DNA of 64,000 nucleotides from Microbacterium timonense (GCF_900292075.1 NZ_OLMV01000005.1:215073-279072), one strand, 5' to 3'. Numbered from the stretch's first letter, positions 43,213-52,345 are shown. Made by a program: numbers and translations. Notes: a model not told the origin generated them from the letters alone.

Positions 43213-45567
43213 ATGACAGACGACACCCGCAACTCGATCATCGGAGCGCCGCTGCCGCCGGCACGCACGCTCCCGTTCCCACCCAAGCCCTCGGGCAGCA
43301 CCGCGGGGCGCACCCTGGCGGAGTCGACGTACTCGCCGCTGCCGCCGCAGCGACACCTCAACGACGATGCCCCCAATATCCTCGTCATCCTGATCGATGA
43401 CGCGGGCCCCGCACTGCCGGCTCCGCTCGGTGGCGCGGTCCAGACGCCCACCCTCGAGCGTCTGCGCGGAGAGGGAATCGGGTTCAACCGGTTCCACACG
43501 ACCGCGATGTGCTCGCCCACTCGGGGCTCCCTCCTCACCGGTCGCAACCACCATCGCATCGGGCAAGGGCAGATCGCCGAGCTCGCCAACGACTGGGACG
43601 GCTACTCCGGGCATATCCCGAAGACCAGCGCAACGATCGCCGAGGTGCTGCGCAACTACGGCTATTCGACGGCGGCGTGGGGCAAGTGGCACAACACCCC
43701 CGCCGAGGAGACCACCGTTGCGGGTCCCTTCGACCGGTGGCCCACGGGGTACGGGTTCGAGTACTTCTACGGCTTCCTCGCCGGTGAAGCCTCGCAGTAC
43801 GAGCCCAATCTGGTGCGCAACACGACTTCTGTGCTGCCGCCCAAGACGCCCGAAGAGGGCTACCACCTGAGCGAGGACATCGCCGACGACGCGATCGGAT
43901 GGCTGCGCAATCACAAGGCGCTCTCGCCCGACAAGCCGTTCTTCATGTACTGGGCCACCGGGGCGATCCACGGACCGCACCACATCATGAAGGAGTGGTC
44001 CGATAAGTACAAGGGGAAGTTCGACGACGGCTGGGACGTCTACCGGGAGCGAGCGCTGGAGGGCGCCAAGGCCGCCGGCTGGGTGCCGCAGGATGCCGAG
44101 CTGACGCCGCGGCCGGAGAGCCTTCAGGGCTGGGACGACATCCCCGACCACCAGAAGCCCTTCCAGGCGCGCCTGATGGAGGTGTGCGCCGGCTTCGGTG
44201 AGCACGCCGACGTGCAGGCGGGTCGCGTGGTGGACGCGCTGGACGAGCTGGGCTACGCCGACAACACCCTGGTCATCTACATCTGGGGCGACAACGGCTC
44301 GTCGGGTGAAGGCCAGAACGGCACGATCAGCGAGCTCCTCGCGCAGAACCTGATCCCCACGACCATCGACCAGCACATCGCCGCGCTCGAGGAGCTCGGC
44401 GGCCTGGACGCACTGGGCACGCCGGCGACCGACAACCAGTACCACGCCGCGTGGGCCTGGGCGGGGTCGTCTCCCTACCAGGGCATGAAGCTGATGGCCT
44501 CCCACCTCGGCGGCACCCGGAATCCGATGTTCCTCCGCTGGCCCGGCCGCATCGCACACGACCCGAAGCCGCGGACGCAGTTCCACCACGTGATCGATCT
44601 GGCGCCGACGATCTACGAAATCCTCGGCATCTCGCACCCGGATACGGTCAACGGCATCCATCAGGACCCCATCGACGGGACGAGCTTCGCCTACGCGGTG
44701 GAGGATGCCTCGGCCGAGGGCCGTCACCGCACCCAGTACTTCGAGATCATGGCGAGCCGGTCGATCTACTCCGACGGCTGGATAGCGTCGGCCACCGGCC
44801 CGCGACTGCCATGGGTTCCCGGAGCGCCTCCCGGGATCGCGACGTGGACGCCCGACCAGGACAAGTGGGAGCTCTACCACCTCGATGAGGACTGGAGCCA
44901 GGCGCGCGACCTCGCGGCCGAGCAGCCGGAGAAGCTCGCCGAGATGAAGGAGCTGTTCGCGATCGAGGCCGCGAAGAACGAGGTGCTGCCGGTCGGCGCC
45001 GGTCTGTGGGTTCCCGTCTACCACCCCGAGGACCGCATCTCTGTGCCGTACAGCGAGTGGGAGATGTCGGGCGACACCGTCCGCGTGCCCGAGTTCTGCG
45101 CCCCGGCCCTCGGCAACAAGCCGAACGTGGTCACGATCCAGGCGTCGCTGCCCGAGAGGGCCAACGGCGTGCTCTACAAGCTGGGCGGCGCCGGCGGCGG
45201 CCTGACCGCGTTCTTCGCGGACGGCGTGCTCACGTACGAGTACAACCTCTTCCTGGTGCAGCGCACGACGGTGGCGTCGTCCGGTCCGATCCCGGCGGGT
45301 GACGTCACGATCGAGATCGAGACGACCTATGTCGAGCCTCGTCCCGGCGGCCCGCTCAGCGTGACACTGCGGGTGGACGGCGAAGAGGTCGGGTCCGGGG
45401 TCGTGCCGATCAGCGCACCGCTGCTGTTCTCGGCGAACGACTGCCTCGACATCGGACGCGCCTACGGCGGCGCCGTGTCACGCGCGTACTTCGACAAGAT
45501 GCCGTTCGCGTTCGACGGCGACATCTCGCGGGTGCACGTCGCCTACAAGCTGCCTGCCAAGGCCTGA
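43213..45567 (+). CDS. Arylsulfatase (S1 family)
   Basis: A 784-residue sulfatase. The formylglycine motif is Cys100 in CSPTRGSLLTGR; metal ligands include Asp62/Asp63 in ILIDDAG and IWGDNGSSGEG later. Members of this long clade hydrolyse aryl or alkyl sulfates. There is no signal peptide, so it is cytoplasmic or exported by a route I cannot see. The maturation enzyme for the cysteine is not in the window. A 46-bp gap links it to the SHOCT/DUF6325 genes. Confidence 0.9.
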   Translation: MTDDTRNSIIGAPLPPARTLPFPPKPSGSTAGRTLAESTYSPLPPQRHLNDDAPNILVILIDDAGPALPAPLGGAVQTPTLERLRGEGIGFNRFHTTAMCSPTRGSLLTGRNHHRIGQGQIAELANDWDGYSGHIPKTSATIAEVLRNYGYSTAAWGKWHNTPAEETTVAGPFDRWPTGYGFEYFYGFLAGEASQYEPNLVRNTTSVLPPKTPEEGYHLSEDIADDAIGWLRNHKALSPDKPFFMYWATGAIHGPHHIMKEWSDKYKGKFDDGWDVYRERALEGAKAAGWVPQDAELTPRPESLQGWDDIPDHQKPFQARLMEVCAGFGEHADVQAGRVVDALDELGYADNTLVIYIWGDNGSSGEGQNGTISELLAQNLIPTTIDQHIAALEELGGLDALGTPATDNQYHAAWAWAGSSPYQGMKLMASHLGGTRNPMFLRWPGRIAHDPKPRTQFHHVIDLAPTIYEILGISHPDTVNGIHQDPIDGTSFAYAVEDASAEGRHRTQYFEIMASRSIYSDGWIASATGPRLPWVPGAPPGIATWTPDQDKWELYHLDEDWSQARDLAAEQPEKLAEMKELFAIEAAKNEVLPVGAGLWVPVYHPEDRISVPYSEWEMSGDTVRVPEFCAPALGNKPNVVTIQASLPERANGVLYKLGGAGGGLTAFFADGVLTYEYNLFLVQRTTVASSGPIPAGDVTIEIETTYVEPRPGGPLSVTLRVDGEEVGSGVVPISAPLLFSANDCLDIGRAYGGAVSRAYFDKMPFAFDGDISRVHVAYKLPAKA

Positions 45568-45574
45568 AGCCGGT

Positions 45575-45606
45575 TGCGGCCCCGGACACCCCTGGCCGGG
45601 GCCGCA
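45575..45606 (+). terminator. Terminator after the sulfatase gene
   Basis: TGCGGCCCCGG (45575-45585) and CCGGGGCCGCA (45596-45606) pair perfectly around a 10-nt loop, 8 bp after the stop codon. There is no T-run. Confidence 0.8.
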
Positions 45607-45713
45607 CCCGCTCCTCCCCGTCGGACGCGGCATGTGAGGCGCAGACCGAGCGTGCGGCCAAGTGGACTATTTTTGTACCCGATCCACTGCACCGCGCACG
45701 ACGGGAGACGACG

Positions 45714-46493
45714 ATGCCGGACCTCGACGGCGAGGACCCGCCGCTCGCCGCCGTCGATGGGGCAGCGTCTCGCGCGGCGCTCGGTCCCGTCGCGATCGTG
45801 GGCCGGGGCTGCGTCGGCCATTCCGTCGCGGGAGCCCTGACGGCGGCGGGCATCGCCGTGCGCGGACCGCTGGGACGCGGAGCCTCCGGAGCCGGGGCGC
45901 AGATCGTGCTCCTGGCGGTTCCGGATGCCGAGATCGCGGCGGCCGCCGCGCTCATCGCGCCGGGACCCATGGTGGGGCACTTCTCGGGGGCGACGACGCT
46001 CGACCCGCTCGCACCGCACGAGGCACTCGGCATCCACCCCCTCACCGCTGTTCTGGGCGACACCCGCTTCGACGGTGTCTCCGCCGCCGTCGCCGGGAGC
46101 TCGCCGCGGGCGCTGGCCGCCGCGGAGGAGCTGGCCAGAACCATGGGGATGCTGCCCTTCCGCATCGACGACCGAGATCGGGCCGCCTATCACGCCGCCG
46201 CTTCCATCGCTTCGAACTTCCTCGTGACGCTGGAGTCGTTCGCCGAAGAGCTGGCCGCCGGTGCCGGCGTCGATCGCGCCGCGCTGGCACCGCTCGTGCG
46301 GGCGACGGTCCAGAACTGGGAGCGGCACGGCTCGGCCGCGCTCACCGGTCCGGTCGCGCGGGGAGACGAGCACACCGTGGCGTTGCAGCGCGCGGCGGTC
46401 GCCGAGCGGATGCCGGCGCGGACCCCGCTCTTCGACGTCCTCGTCGACGCCACACGCGAACTCGTCGCGGGCGACCGGACGGTGACACCGTGA
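45714..46493 (+). CDS. DUF2520 / Rossmann-like NAD(P)-binding protein
   Basis: A 259-residue two-domain protein: a Rossmann-like N-terminal half (VAIVGRGCVGHSVAGAL, IVLLAVPDAEI, VGHFSGATTLD, GIHPLTA) and a helical 6-phosphogluconate-dehydrogenase-like half (AYHAAASIASNFLVTLESFAEEL). This family sits before panC in many actinobacteria. It may be the missing ketopantoate reductase of the pathway, but that is inference. The stop overlaps panC by GTGA. Confidence 0.8.
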   Translation: MPDLDGEDPPLAAVDGAASRAALGPVAIVGRGCVGHSVAGALTAAGIAVRGPLGRGASGAGAQIVLLAVPDAEIAAAAALIAPGPMVGHFSGATTLDPLAPHEALGIHPLTAVLGDTRFDGVSAAVAGSSPRALAAAEELARTMGMLPFRIDDRDRAAYHAAASIASNFLVTLESFAEELAAGAGVDRAALAPLVRATVQNWERHGSAALTGPVARGDEHTVALQRAAVAERMPARTPLFDVLVDATRELVAGDRTVTP

Positions 46494-47356
46494 TCGTGGT
46501 GCGCACCGTCACGGACCTGCGTGCTGCCCTGCGCGGCCGGAGGGACGGCGCCGTCGGCATGGTGCCGACGATGGGTGCGCTGCACGAGGGTCACGCGTCG
46601 CTGTTCCGTGCGGCGCGCGCCGCCGACGCCACCGTCGTCGCCTCCGTCTTCGTCAATCCGACCCAGTTCGACGAGCAGGCAGACCTCGCCGCCTACCCCC
46701 GCACCGAAGATGCCGACCTCGCGCTCGCTGAGGCGGAGGGAGTCGACGTCGTGTTCGCTCCCGACGCGGCCGAGATGTATCCGTCCGGGTTCTCGACGAC
46801 CGTCAGTGTCACCGGACCGGTGGCCGAGACGCTGGAGGGTGCCCAGCGCGGACGCGGTCACTTCGACGGAGTCGCGACCGTGGTGACGAAGCTGTTGCTT
46901 GCGGCGCTTCCCGACCGGGCCTACTTCGGTGCCAAGGACGCGCAGCAGGTTGCGGTCATCCGGCGGCTGGTGGCAGACCTCGGCATACCCGTCGACGTCG
47001 TGGTGTGCCCGACCTCGCGCGACGAGGACGGGCTGGCCCGCTCCAGCCGGAACACCCGTCTGTCGCCGGAGGAACGGCGCCGGGCGCTGGCGATCCCGCG
47101 GGCGCTGGAGGCGGTGGCGGATGCCGCGTTGGCGGGTCTCCGCGACATCGAGACCCTGCGTGCGCGAGCCGTCGCGACGCTCGAGGCATCCGGCATCCAT
47201 CCCGAGTACGTGGCGCTGGTCGATCCGGCGTCGTTCGCGCCGGTCACCCGGCTCGACCGGCCGGTGCTGGTGGCGATCGCGGCGCGCGTGGGAGCGACGA
47301 GACTCATCGACAACACCGTCGTCGTTGCCGGCGACACCGGAACGGGAGACGCATGA
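46490..47356 (+). CDS. panC: Pantothenate synthetase PanC
   Basis: A 288-residue enzyme that joins pantoate and beta-alanine with ATP. Landmarks: VGMVPTMGALHEGHASL (HIGH-type motif), SVFVNPTQFDEQADLAAYPRT, YFGAKDAQQVAVIRRL and SSRNTRLSPEERRRAL. Starts at a GTG overlapping the previous stop and ends overlapping panB. Confidence 0.95.
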   Translation: MIVVRTVTDLRAALRGRRDGAVGMVPTMGALHEGHASLFRAARAADATVVASVFVNPTQFDEQADLAAYPRTEDADLALAEAEGVDVVFAPDAAEMYPSGFSTTVSVTGPVAETLEGAQRGRGHFDGVATVVTKLLLAALPDRAYFGAKDAQQVAVIRRLVADLGIPVDVVVCPTSRDEDGLARSSRNTRLSPEERRRALAIPRALEAVADAALAGLRDIETLRARAVATLEASGIHPEYVALVDPASFAPVTRLDRPVLVAIAARVGATRLIDNTVVVAGDTGTGDA

Positions 47357-48216
47357 TGGCGGCGAGGATGACGCTGCAGCGGCTGGCGGAGATGAAGGCC
47401 GACGGCCGGCCGATCGTCATGGTGACCGCGTACGACTACCCCACCGCCCGGACGGCGGAGCGCGCCGGCGTGGACATGGTGCTCGTGGGCGACTCGGGTG
47501 CCCAGGTCGTGCTCGGTCACGAATCGACCGTGGGGGTGACGGTCGGGGAGATGCTCGTGCTGGCCGCGGCGGTCCGCCGCGGCGTCACCTCGGCCTTCGT
47601 GGTGTGCGATCTCCCGTTCGGATCGACCGAGGTCTCCGACGAGCAGGCGGTCGCCACGGCCGTGCGATTCGTGAAGGAGGCGGGCGCCGACGCGGTCAAG
47701 CTCGAGGGCGGCGGCCCGTCGCGGCTGAGCCGCATCCGCGCCATCGCGGAGGCGGGCATCGCGGTCGTCGCCCATGTCGGTCTCACGCCGCAGACCGCCG
47801 TCGCACTGGGCGGCCTGCGGGCCCAGGGGCGCACGGCCGAGTCGGCGGCGCGCGTGGTGCGCGAGGCGCTCGCCGTGCAGGATGCCGGGGCGAGCCTTCT
47901 CGTCGTCGAGGCGGTGCCGGCCGAGGTCACTGCCGTCGTCCTGCCGCAGCTGCGCATCCCCGTCATCGGGATCGGGGCGGGACCGGCGGACGGGCAGGTG
48001 CTCGTGATGCACGACCTGCTGGGGATCACCGAGGGCAAGACGGCCGCCTTCGTCAAGCGCTACGGCACCGTGGGCGACGAGATGGTGGACGGGGTCCGGG
48101 CGTACGCGCGCGAGGTGCGCGAGGGCGTGTTCCCGGCGGCCGAGCACGGCTACGCCGCGACCGACGAGGCGGTTGCCGCCGCGCGGCGCGCCCTGGAGGC
48201 TCGCGCGGACGACTGA
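47353..48216 (+). CDS. panB: Ketopantoate hydroxymethyltransferase PanB
   Basis: A 287-residue TIM-barrel enzyme that makes ketopantoate from 2-oxoisovalerate and methylene-tetrahydrofolate. Landmarks: VMVTAYDYPTARTAERAGVD, VLVGDSGAQVVLGH, AVKLEGG, VVAHVGLTPQ and PVIGIGAGPADGQVLVMHDLLG. The ATGA overlap with panC makes it the last gene of the operon. Panthothenate synthesis also needs panD, which is not here. Confidence 0.95.
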   Translation: MMAARMTLQRLAEMKADGRPIVMVTAYDYPTARTAERAGVDMVLVGDSGAQVVLGHESTVGVTVGEMLVLAAAVRRGVTSAFVVCDLPFGSTEVSDEQAVATAVRFVKEAGADAVKLEGGGPSRLSRIRAIAEAGIAVVAHVGLTPQTAVALGGLRAQGRTAESAARVVREALAVQDAGASLLVVEAVPAEVTAVVLPQLRIPVIGIGAGPADGQVLVMHDLLGITEGKTAAFVKRYGTVGDEMVDGVRAYAREVREGVFPAAEHGYAATDEAVAAARRALEARADD

Positions 48217-48224
48217 TGAGCCGG

Positions 48225-48244
48225 GCGCGACCACGGGGTCGCGC
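48225..48244. terminator. Terminator between panB and the YbdK-type gene
   Basis: GCGCGACC (48225-48232) and GGTCGCGC (48237-48244) pair around an ACGG loop, nested in outer pairing of GCCGGG and CCCGGC. It lies between convergent genes and may serve both. Confidence 0.7.
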
Positions 48245-48261
48245 GGATATCACCCGGCTGT

Positions 48262-49359
48262 TCAGGGCAGGGGCTGGGGGAGCGGCCGGACCGGATCGTC
48301 GAGGAGGCGACGGTAGAGGCCGATCAGCGCGTCGGTGCCGGCCGCGTGCGCCGCGCGCTGCCGCTGCGCCCCGGAACCCTCGCGCACCAGCCGATCGCGC
48401 AGGTCGGTGACGAGCTCTCGTTCCACATCATCTCGGAGGTGAGGCCAGACCACGCCGACGAGCACGTCGAGCACATCACGAGCCGGCATCAACCGATCGG
48501 TCTGCGGATCGACCAGCGTCTGGCGCACGCCGTAGCGGGCGGCATGCCAGAGGGCGGCATCCGTGATGTCGATCTCCGGCCGGGCAGGCTCCTCCCGCTC
48601 CGAGGAGGCCACGAGCGCACGGGTCACCACAGCCAGCGCGACGCTCGATCGCGGGTCGAGCGAAGTGTCGAACACGCGGACCTCCACCGTGGGGTAGCGC
48701 GCCGACAAGCGGATGTTCCAATTGATCGTTCCCGGGTCGGACGTGGCGCCGATGCCCCGCAACGCCTGCATGGTCGCGTCGTGGTCGGCGGCGTCGGCGA
48801 ACCGGGGTGGCACGCCGTACGTCGTCCAGCGGCGGCTGTGGATCGCCCGCCAGCTGTCGAAGCCGGTGTCGACGCCGTGCCAGAATGGCGAGTTCGACGC
48901 CATGGCGAGCAGGGTCGGCAGCCAGCTGCGCAGGACGTTCGAGGCGCGCACACCGCTCTCGCGGTCGGGGATGGAGACATGCACGTGCATGCCGTTGATC
49001 TGGTGATCGGGGGTCACGCCGGCGATGTCGCCCGCGATGTGCGCGTAGCGGTCGTCGGGGCTGATGTCGGCGAGCGCCCGGGTGCGGAACGGCGTGCCGC
49101 TGGCCGCGACGACCAGTCCGGCGGCATCCGCCCACCCCGCCAGGCGGCGGCGGAAGTCGTGGACGGCGTCGAGCGCCTCATCCGCCGTCGTGAACACGGG
49201 CGAGGCGAACTCGACCTGGGAGGGGAAGAACTCCTTGCCCACCACACCGCGCACCTCGTCGCGCAGCGCCGCGATGGCCTCCGGCGCGCGATCGACGGCG
49301 GTGAGGGTCTGCGGATCCAGGAGGACGAACTCCTCCTCGATCCCGAAGTCGCGTGGCAC
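48262..49359 (-). CDS. Carboxylate-amine ligase, YbdK / glutamate-cysteine ligase 2 family
   Basis: A 365-residue enzyme: FGIEEEFVLLDPQTL at the N-terminus, HQINGMHVHVSIPD, and VEVRVFDTSLDPRSSVALA, the usual landmarks of the GCS2 fold. YbdK has weak glutamate-cysteine ligase activity; actinobacteria use relatives (EgtA-like, MshC unrelated) in different ways, so the substrate pair is uncertain. The GTG at 49359 follows GGAG by about 9 nt. Confidence 0.85.
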   Translation of the reverse strand: MPRDFGIEEEFVLLDPQTLTAVDRAPEAIAALRDEVRGVVGKEFFPSQVEFASPVFTTADEALDAVHDFRRRLAGWADAAGLVVAASGTPFRTRALADISPDDRYAHIAGDIAGVTPDHQINGMHVHVSIPDRESGVRASNVLRSWLPTLLAMASNSPFWHGVDTGFDSWRAIHSRRWTTYGVPPRFADAADHDATMQALRGIGATSDPGTINWNIRLSARYPTVEVRVFDTSLDPRSSVALAVVTRALVASSEREEPARPEIDITDAALWHAARYGVRQTLVDPQTDRLMPARDVLDVLVGVVWPHLRDDVERELVTDLRDRLVREGSGAQRQRAAHAAGTDALIGLYRRLLDDPVRPLPQPLP

Positions 49360-49498
49360 CGTGTCGTCTCCGTTCGTCGCCGGCGTGACTCCACTGTGGC
49401 GGTGATGCGGATGCCGCAGAACAGGCTTGACAGGGTGGCCCGTGGACTGCGTGGGTCCCTTCCGGAACGCTGCGCGCCTGGGCGCGTCTCGCCTCGCG

Positions 49499-49572
49499 CG
49501 TCGACACATCCCGCACGAGTCGATGCGTTCCGCGCGGCCGAAACGTGTCGATCCGTGCGGGACGTGTCGACC
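49499..49572. repeat. Imperfect 19-bp inverted repeat in the gap before the ligase gene
   Basis: CGTCGACACATCCCGCACG (49499-49517) and its near-complement (49554-49572, 17 of 19 matches) flank a 36-nt loop with a further CGTGTCGA copy. It lies in the 240-bp gap between the ligase start and the terminator of the oxidoreductase operon. I see no gene in 49363-49600. Confidence 0.6.
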
Positions 49573-49600
49573 CGCGCAGCGGATGGATCGCCGCCGAGAA

Positions 49601-49640
49601 CGCGAACGGCCCCGCCCGGGAGTGGGCGGGGCCGTTCGCG
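49601..49640 (-). terminator. Terminator of the oxidoreductase/isomerase operon
   Basis: Seventeen-base arms (49601-49617 and 49624-49640, from CGCGAACGGCCCC) pair perfectly around a GGGAGT loop, 10 bp after the stop of the Gfo/Idh/MocA gene. Confidence 0.85.
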
Positions 49641-49650
49641 TGACCGATCC

Positions 49651-50772
49651 TCAGAGCGTGGCGGCCAGCGGGTCGAAGTCGGCCGGCAGCGAGCCGACCT
49701 CGGCGAGCGTGCTCTGCACCTCGACGAAGCTGCGGGACTCGGCAGCCTCCTCGATCGACAGGAGCGTGTCGAGCACGTGGTAACCGAACTCCCCGGTGGC
49801 CACGTGCGGGCGACCCTCGCGGATGGAGCGCGCCATGTCGAGCAGGCCGAGGCCGCGGCCGACGAGCACGCCCTCCTGCGGCACCTGGATGACCTCCTGC
49901 TCACGCACCGAGGCATCCGTCAGGGGGCGCGTGATCGTGATGTCGCCGCCGAACGTGTTGGGGTCCGGGATCACGAGCGTGCCCTCGGTGCCGTTGATCT
50001 CGACGATGCCGTGGCGCTGGAGGGGCGAGTCGGTGCTGTACAGGCTCTGTGCCTGGCCACCCCGTTCGAACTCCATCAGCACCGACAGTGTCGACGGGAT
50101 CTCGACGGGGAACTCCTGCCCGGCGAGCTCCCCCGACTTCACGGTACGGGTGGGCACTCCCTGCAACCCGAGGGCGGCCACCGACGCGACGGCGCCGAAC
50201 ACGTGCACGAGCGTCGACACGTAGTACGGGCCCATGTCCAGCAGCGGGCCGGCGCCCTTGGCATACAGGAAGGCGGGATTCGGATGCCACAGCTCGGGCC
50301 CCTGCCACTGGAACGTGGTGGTCGCGAACAGCGGCCGGCCGATGTCGCCGCGTGCGATGGCGCGCTTGGCGGTCTGCACGCCCGGGCCGAGCACGGTATC
50401 GGGCGCGACACCCACGCGCAGGCCCGCGGCATCCGCCTTCGCCAGCAGCCGCTGCGACTCCTCGCGGTTCACGCCGATCGGCTTCTCGGTCCACACGTGC
50501 TTGCCGGCGACGATGATCTGCTCCGAGACCTCGACGTGCACGGCTGGGATCGTGAGGTTCACGACGATGTCGATGTCGGGGTCGTTCAGCACCAGATCGA
50601 CGCCGCCGCCGCGCGGCACCCCGTATTTCGCGGCCTGAGCCTTCGCGCGCTCCTCCATCACGTCGCCCACCGCGAGCACCCGCACATCGGGGAAGCTCGT
50701 GAGGTGCGTGAGGTACTGGTCGCTGATGTTGCCGGCACCGATGAGGCCGACACCGACAGGTGCGCCCGACAT
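49651..50772 (-). CDS. Gfo/Idh/MocA-family oxidoreductase
   Basis: A 373-residue dehydrogenase with an N-terminal NAD(P) Rossmann motif (VGVGLIGAGNISDQYLTHL), the catalytic EKPIG segment (VWTEKPIGVN) and the C-terminal alpha/beta sheet domain (GPLLDMGPYYVSTLVHVFG). It should oxidise a sugar, inositol or related polyol. The epimerase-like gene upstream ends in TGATG at its start, and a TetR gene lies upstream of both. Confidence 0.9.
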   Translation of the reverse strand: MSGAPVGVGLIGAGNISDQYLTHLTSFPDVRVLAVGDVMEERAKAQAAKYGVPRGGGVDLVLNDPDIDIVVNLTIPAVHVEVSEQIIVAGKHVWTEKPIGVNREESQRLLAKADAAGLRVGVAPDTVLGPGVQTAKRAIARGDIGRPLFATTTFQWQGPELWHPNPAFLYAKGAGPLLDMGPYYVSTLVHVFGAVASVAALGLQGVPTRTVKSGELAGQEFPVEIPSTLSVLMEFERGGQAQSLYSTDSPLQRHGIVEINGTEGTLVIPDPNTFGGDITITRPLTDASVREQEVIQVPQEGVLVGRGLGLLDMARSIREGRPHVATGEFGYHVLDTLLSIEEAAESRSFVEVQSTLAEVGSLPADFDPLAATL

Positions 50773-51578
50773 CAGGCGGTCACCTTCTCGTCGAGGAACA
50801 CCCGGCTCTGCTCGACCGCGTCGAAAAGGTCGCCGTCGAAGTGGTCGAACTCGACGATGGCGACCTCGAGGGCGCCTGCCGCCGCGAGCGCCTCCTCCAG
50901 CGGCACGACGCCCTGACCGGCGGGAACCTGGTCGGCCGGCGGGTAGGCCTTCACAGCCTCGGCGTCGAGTGTGCCGTCCTTGACGTGGACGGCGATCACC
51001 CGGTCGCCCAGCGTGCGCAGCAGCGTCGGCGAGTCCACCCCGGCGCGCGCGACCCAGTAGAGGTCGACCTCGAGTACGACGCGCGGGTCGAGGAGGTCTG
51101 CCAGCACCTCCAGCCCGGTCTTGCCGTCGAAGGTCGCCTCGAGCTCGTGCGCGTGATTGTGATAGCCGACACGGATGCCGCGCGCGGCGCCGATCTCGGC
51201 TGCGGCGTTGAGCTGCCGCGCGATGTCGGCGATGTGCTCCCGGCTCTGCCAGAGGGCCGGGTCGGTGTAGGGCTCGATCACCGTCGTCATGCCGAGGGTG
51301 TCGGCGGCGTCGAACACGGCCTCGGGCGCCGGAACCGGACGGGTGGTCGTCGTGCCGTCGGGATTCACGAACGACGTCGAGGCGAGGAACGCGTGGCCGG
51401 TGGGCGCGACGATCCCGTGGGCGCGGAGGGCCTCCGCCAGCGGCTCGGCGCGATGCACGAAGTCGTAGGGCTCGGCGGCCGTGAAGCCGCGCGCGGCCAG
51501 TGCGGCGAGCGTGCCGTCGAGGTCGGCCTCGAGCGCGTCCCTGACGGTGAACAGCTGAATGGATGTCTGGACCGGCAT
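50772..51578 (-). CDS. Sugar phosphate isomerase/epimerase (xylose-isomerase-like TIM barrel)
   Basis: A 268-residue barrel of the AP_endonuc_2 class (IolE, Hyi, IolI). Metal-binding residues appear in VIEPYT, YHNHAHELE, LEVDLYWVARAG and VHVKDG. With the coupled oxidoreductase it probably handles a keto-sugar or inositol derivative; the substrate is unknown. The operator-like palindrome at 51663 lies upstream of its start. Confidence 0.88.
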   Translation of the reverse strand: MPVQTSIQLFTVRDALEADLDGTLAALAARGFTAAEPYDFVHRAEPLAEALRAHGIVAPTGHAFLASTSFVNPDGTTTTRPVPAPEAVFDAADTLGMTTVIEPYTDPALWQSREHIADIARQLNAAAEIGAARGIRVGYHNHAHELEATFDGKTGLEVLADLLDPRVVLEVDLYWVARAGVDSPTLLRTLGDRVIAVHVKDGTLDAEAVKAYPPADQVPAGQGVVPLEEALAAAGALEVAIVEFDHFDGDLFDAVEQSRVFLDEKVTA

Positions 51579-51662
51579 CGGTCGCGCTCCTTCGATGTCT
51601 GCTGTGACGGGTGTTTGACGGCGCGATCGCGTCGGCGCATCGCGTCGGGATCACGCTAGCAC

Positions 51663-51686
51663 GAAAACCTCCGGGTGGAGGTTTTC
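51663..51686. promoter_or_regulatory. TetR-type operator palindrome
   Basis: GAAAACCTCC (51663-51672) and GGAGGTTTTC (51677-51686) form a perfect dyad around GGGT in the 126-bp gap between the epimerase and TetR genes. TAGCAT (51693-51698) just downstream could be the -10 of the TetR gene. It fits an autoregulated TetR operator controlling both directions. Confidence 0.8.
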
Positions 51687-51704
51687 ATTCGGTAGCATGG
51701 TCCC

Positions 51705-52310
51705 ATGTCCGACGAGGAGCGCCCGGCTGCCCCACGCGGGTCATATGCCAAGGGTGTGGCGCGTCGCCAGGAGATCCTCGACCGTGCCATCGAGGTGTTC
51801 GCACGGCGGGGGTCCGACCGCACCAGCCTGCGCGCGATCGCGGAGGAGGTGGGGGTCACCCACGCGGCGCTCCGGCACTACTTCGGCTCGCTGGAAGAGC
51901 TGCTCGTCGCGGTGTACCGGGAATCCGAACGACGCGGCGACGATCATCCGGTCGACCCTGACACCACCCCGACGGAGCTGCTGCGCGGCTGGACGGAGTC
52001 CAACCGTGAGGTGCAGGGGCTGGTGCAGCTCTATTCGACGCTTGTGGCGTCAGCGCTGGAAGAAGGCCATCCCGCCGCGCGGCAGTTCGCCACCGAGCGG
52101 TTCGCCCGCATCCGCGCCGATCTCGCCGCGCGCGTGCGCCACAATCAGCAGACGGGTCGCATCCGCCCCGATGTGGATGCGGACGCGGTCGCCGCGCTCG
52201 TCATCGCCGCGTCGGACGGACTGCAGACCCAGTGGCTCCTCGATGCGACCGCACCGCAGGGTGCCGCGCTCGCCCTGCTCGACCAGCTGCTGTCGGAGCC
52301 CACGGCGTGA
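51705..52310 (+). CDS. TetR-family transcriptional repressor
   Basis: A 201-residue regulator. The N-terminal helix-turn-helix reads RRQEILDRAIEVFARRGSDRTSLRAIAEEVGVTHAALRHYFGSLEELL; the C-terminal ligand domain (TetR_C_6-like) is helical. It diverges from the isomerase/oxidoreductase operon with its likely operator between. The inducer is probably that pathway's substrate. Confidence 0.9.
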   Translation: MSDEERPAAPRGSYAKGVARRQEILDRAIEVFARRGSDRTSLRAIAEEVGVTHAALRHYFGSLEELLVAVYRESERRGDDHPVDPDTTPTELLRGWTESNREVQGLVQLYSTLVASALEEGHPAARQFATERFARIRADLAARVRHNQQTGRIRPDVDADAVAALVIAASDGLQTQWLLDATAPQGAALALLDQLLSEPTA

Positions 52311-52345
52311 GCGCGGGTGCGCCGGGGGCAGCGGCATCCCCCCTC

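Noticed and set aside
43120..45024. 634-codon minus-strand frame
   Set aside because: It is antisense to the sulfatase gene with its CSPTR active site.
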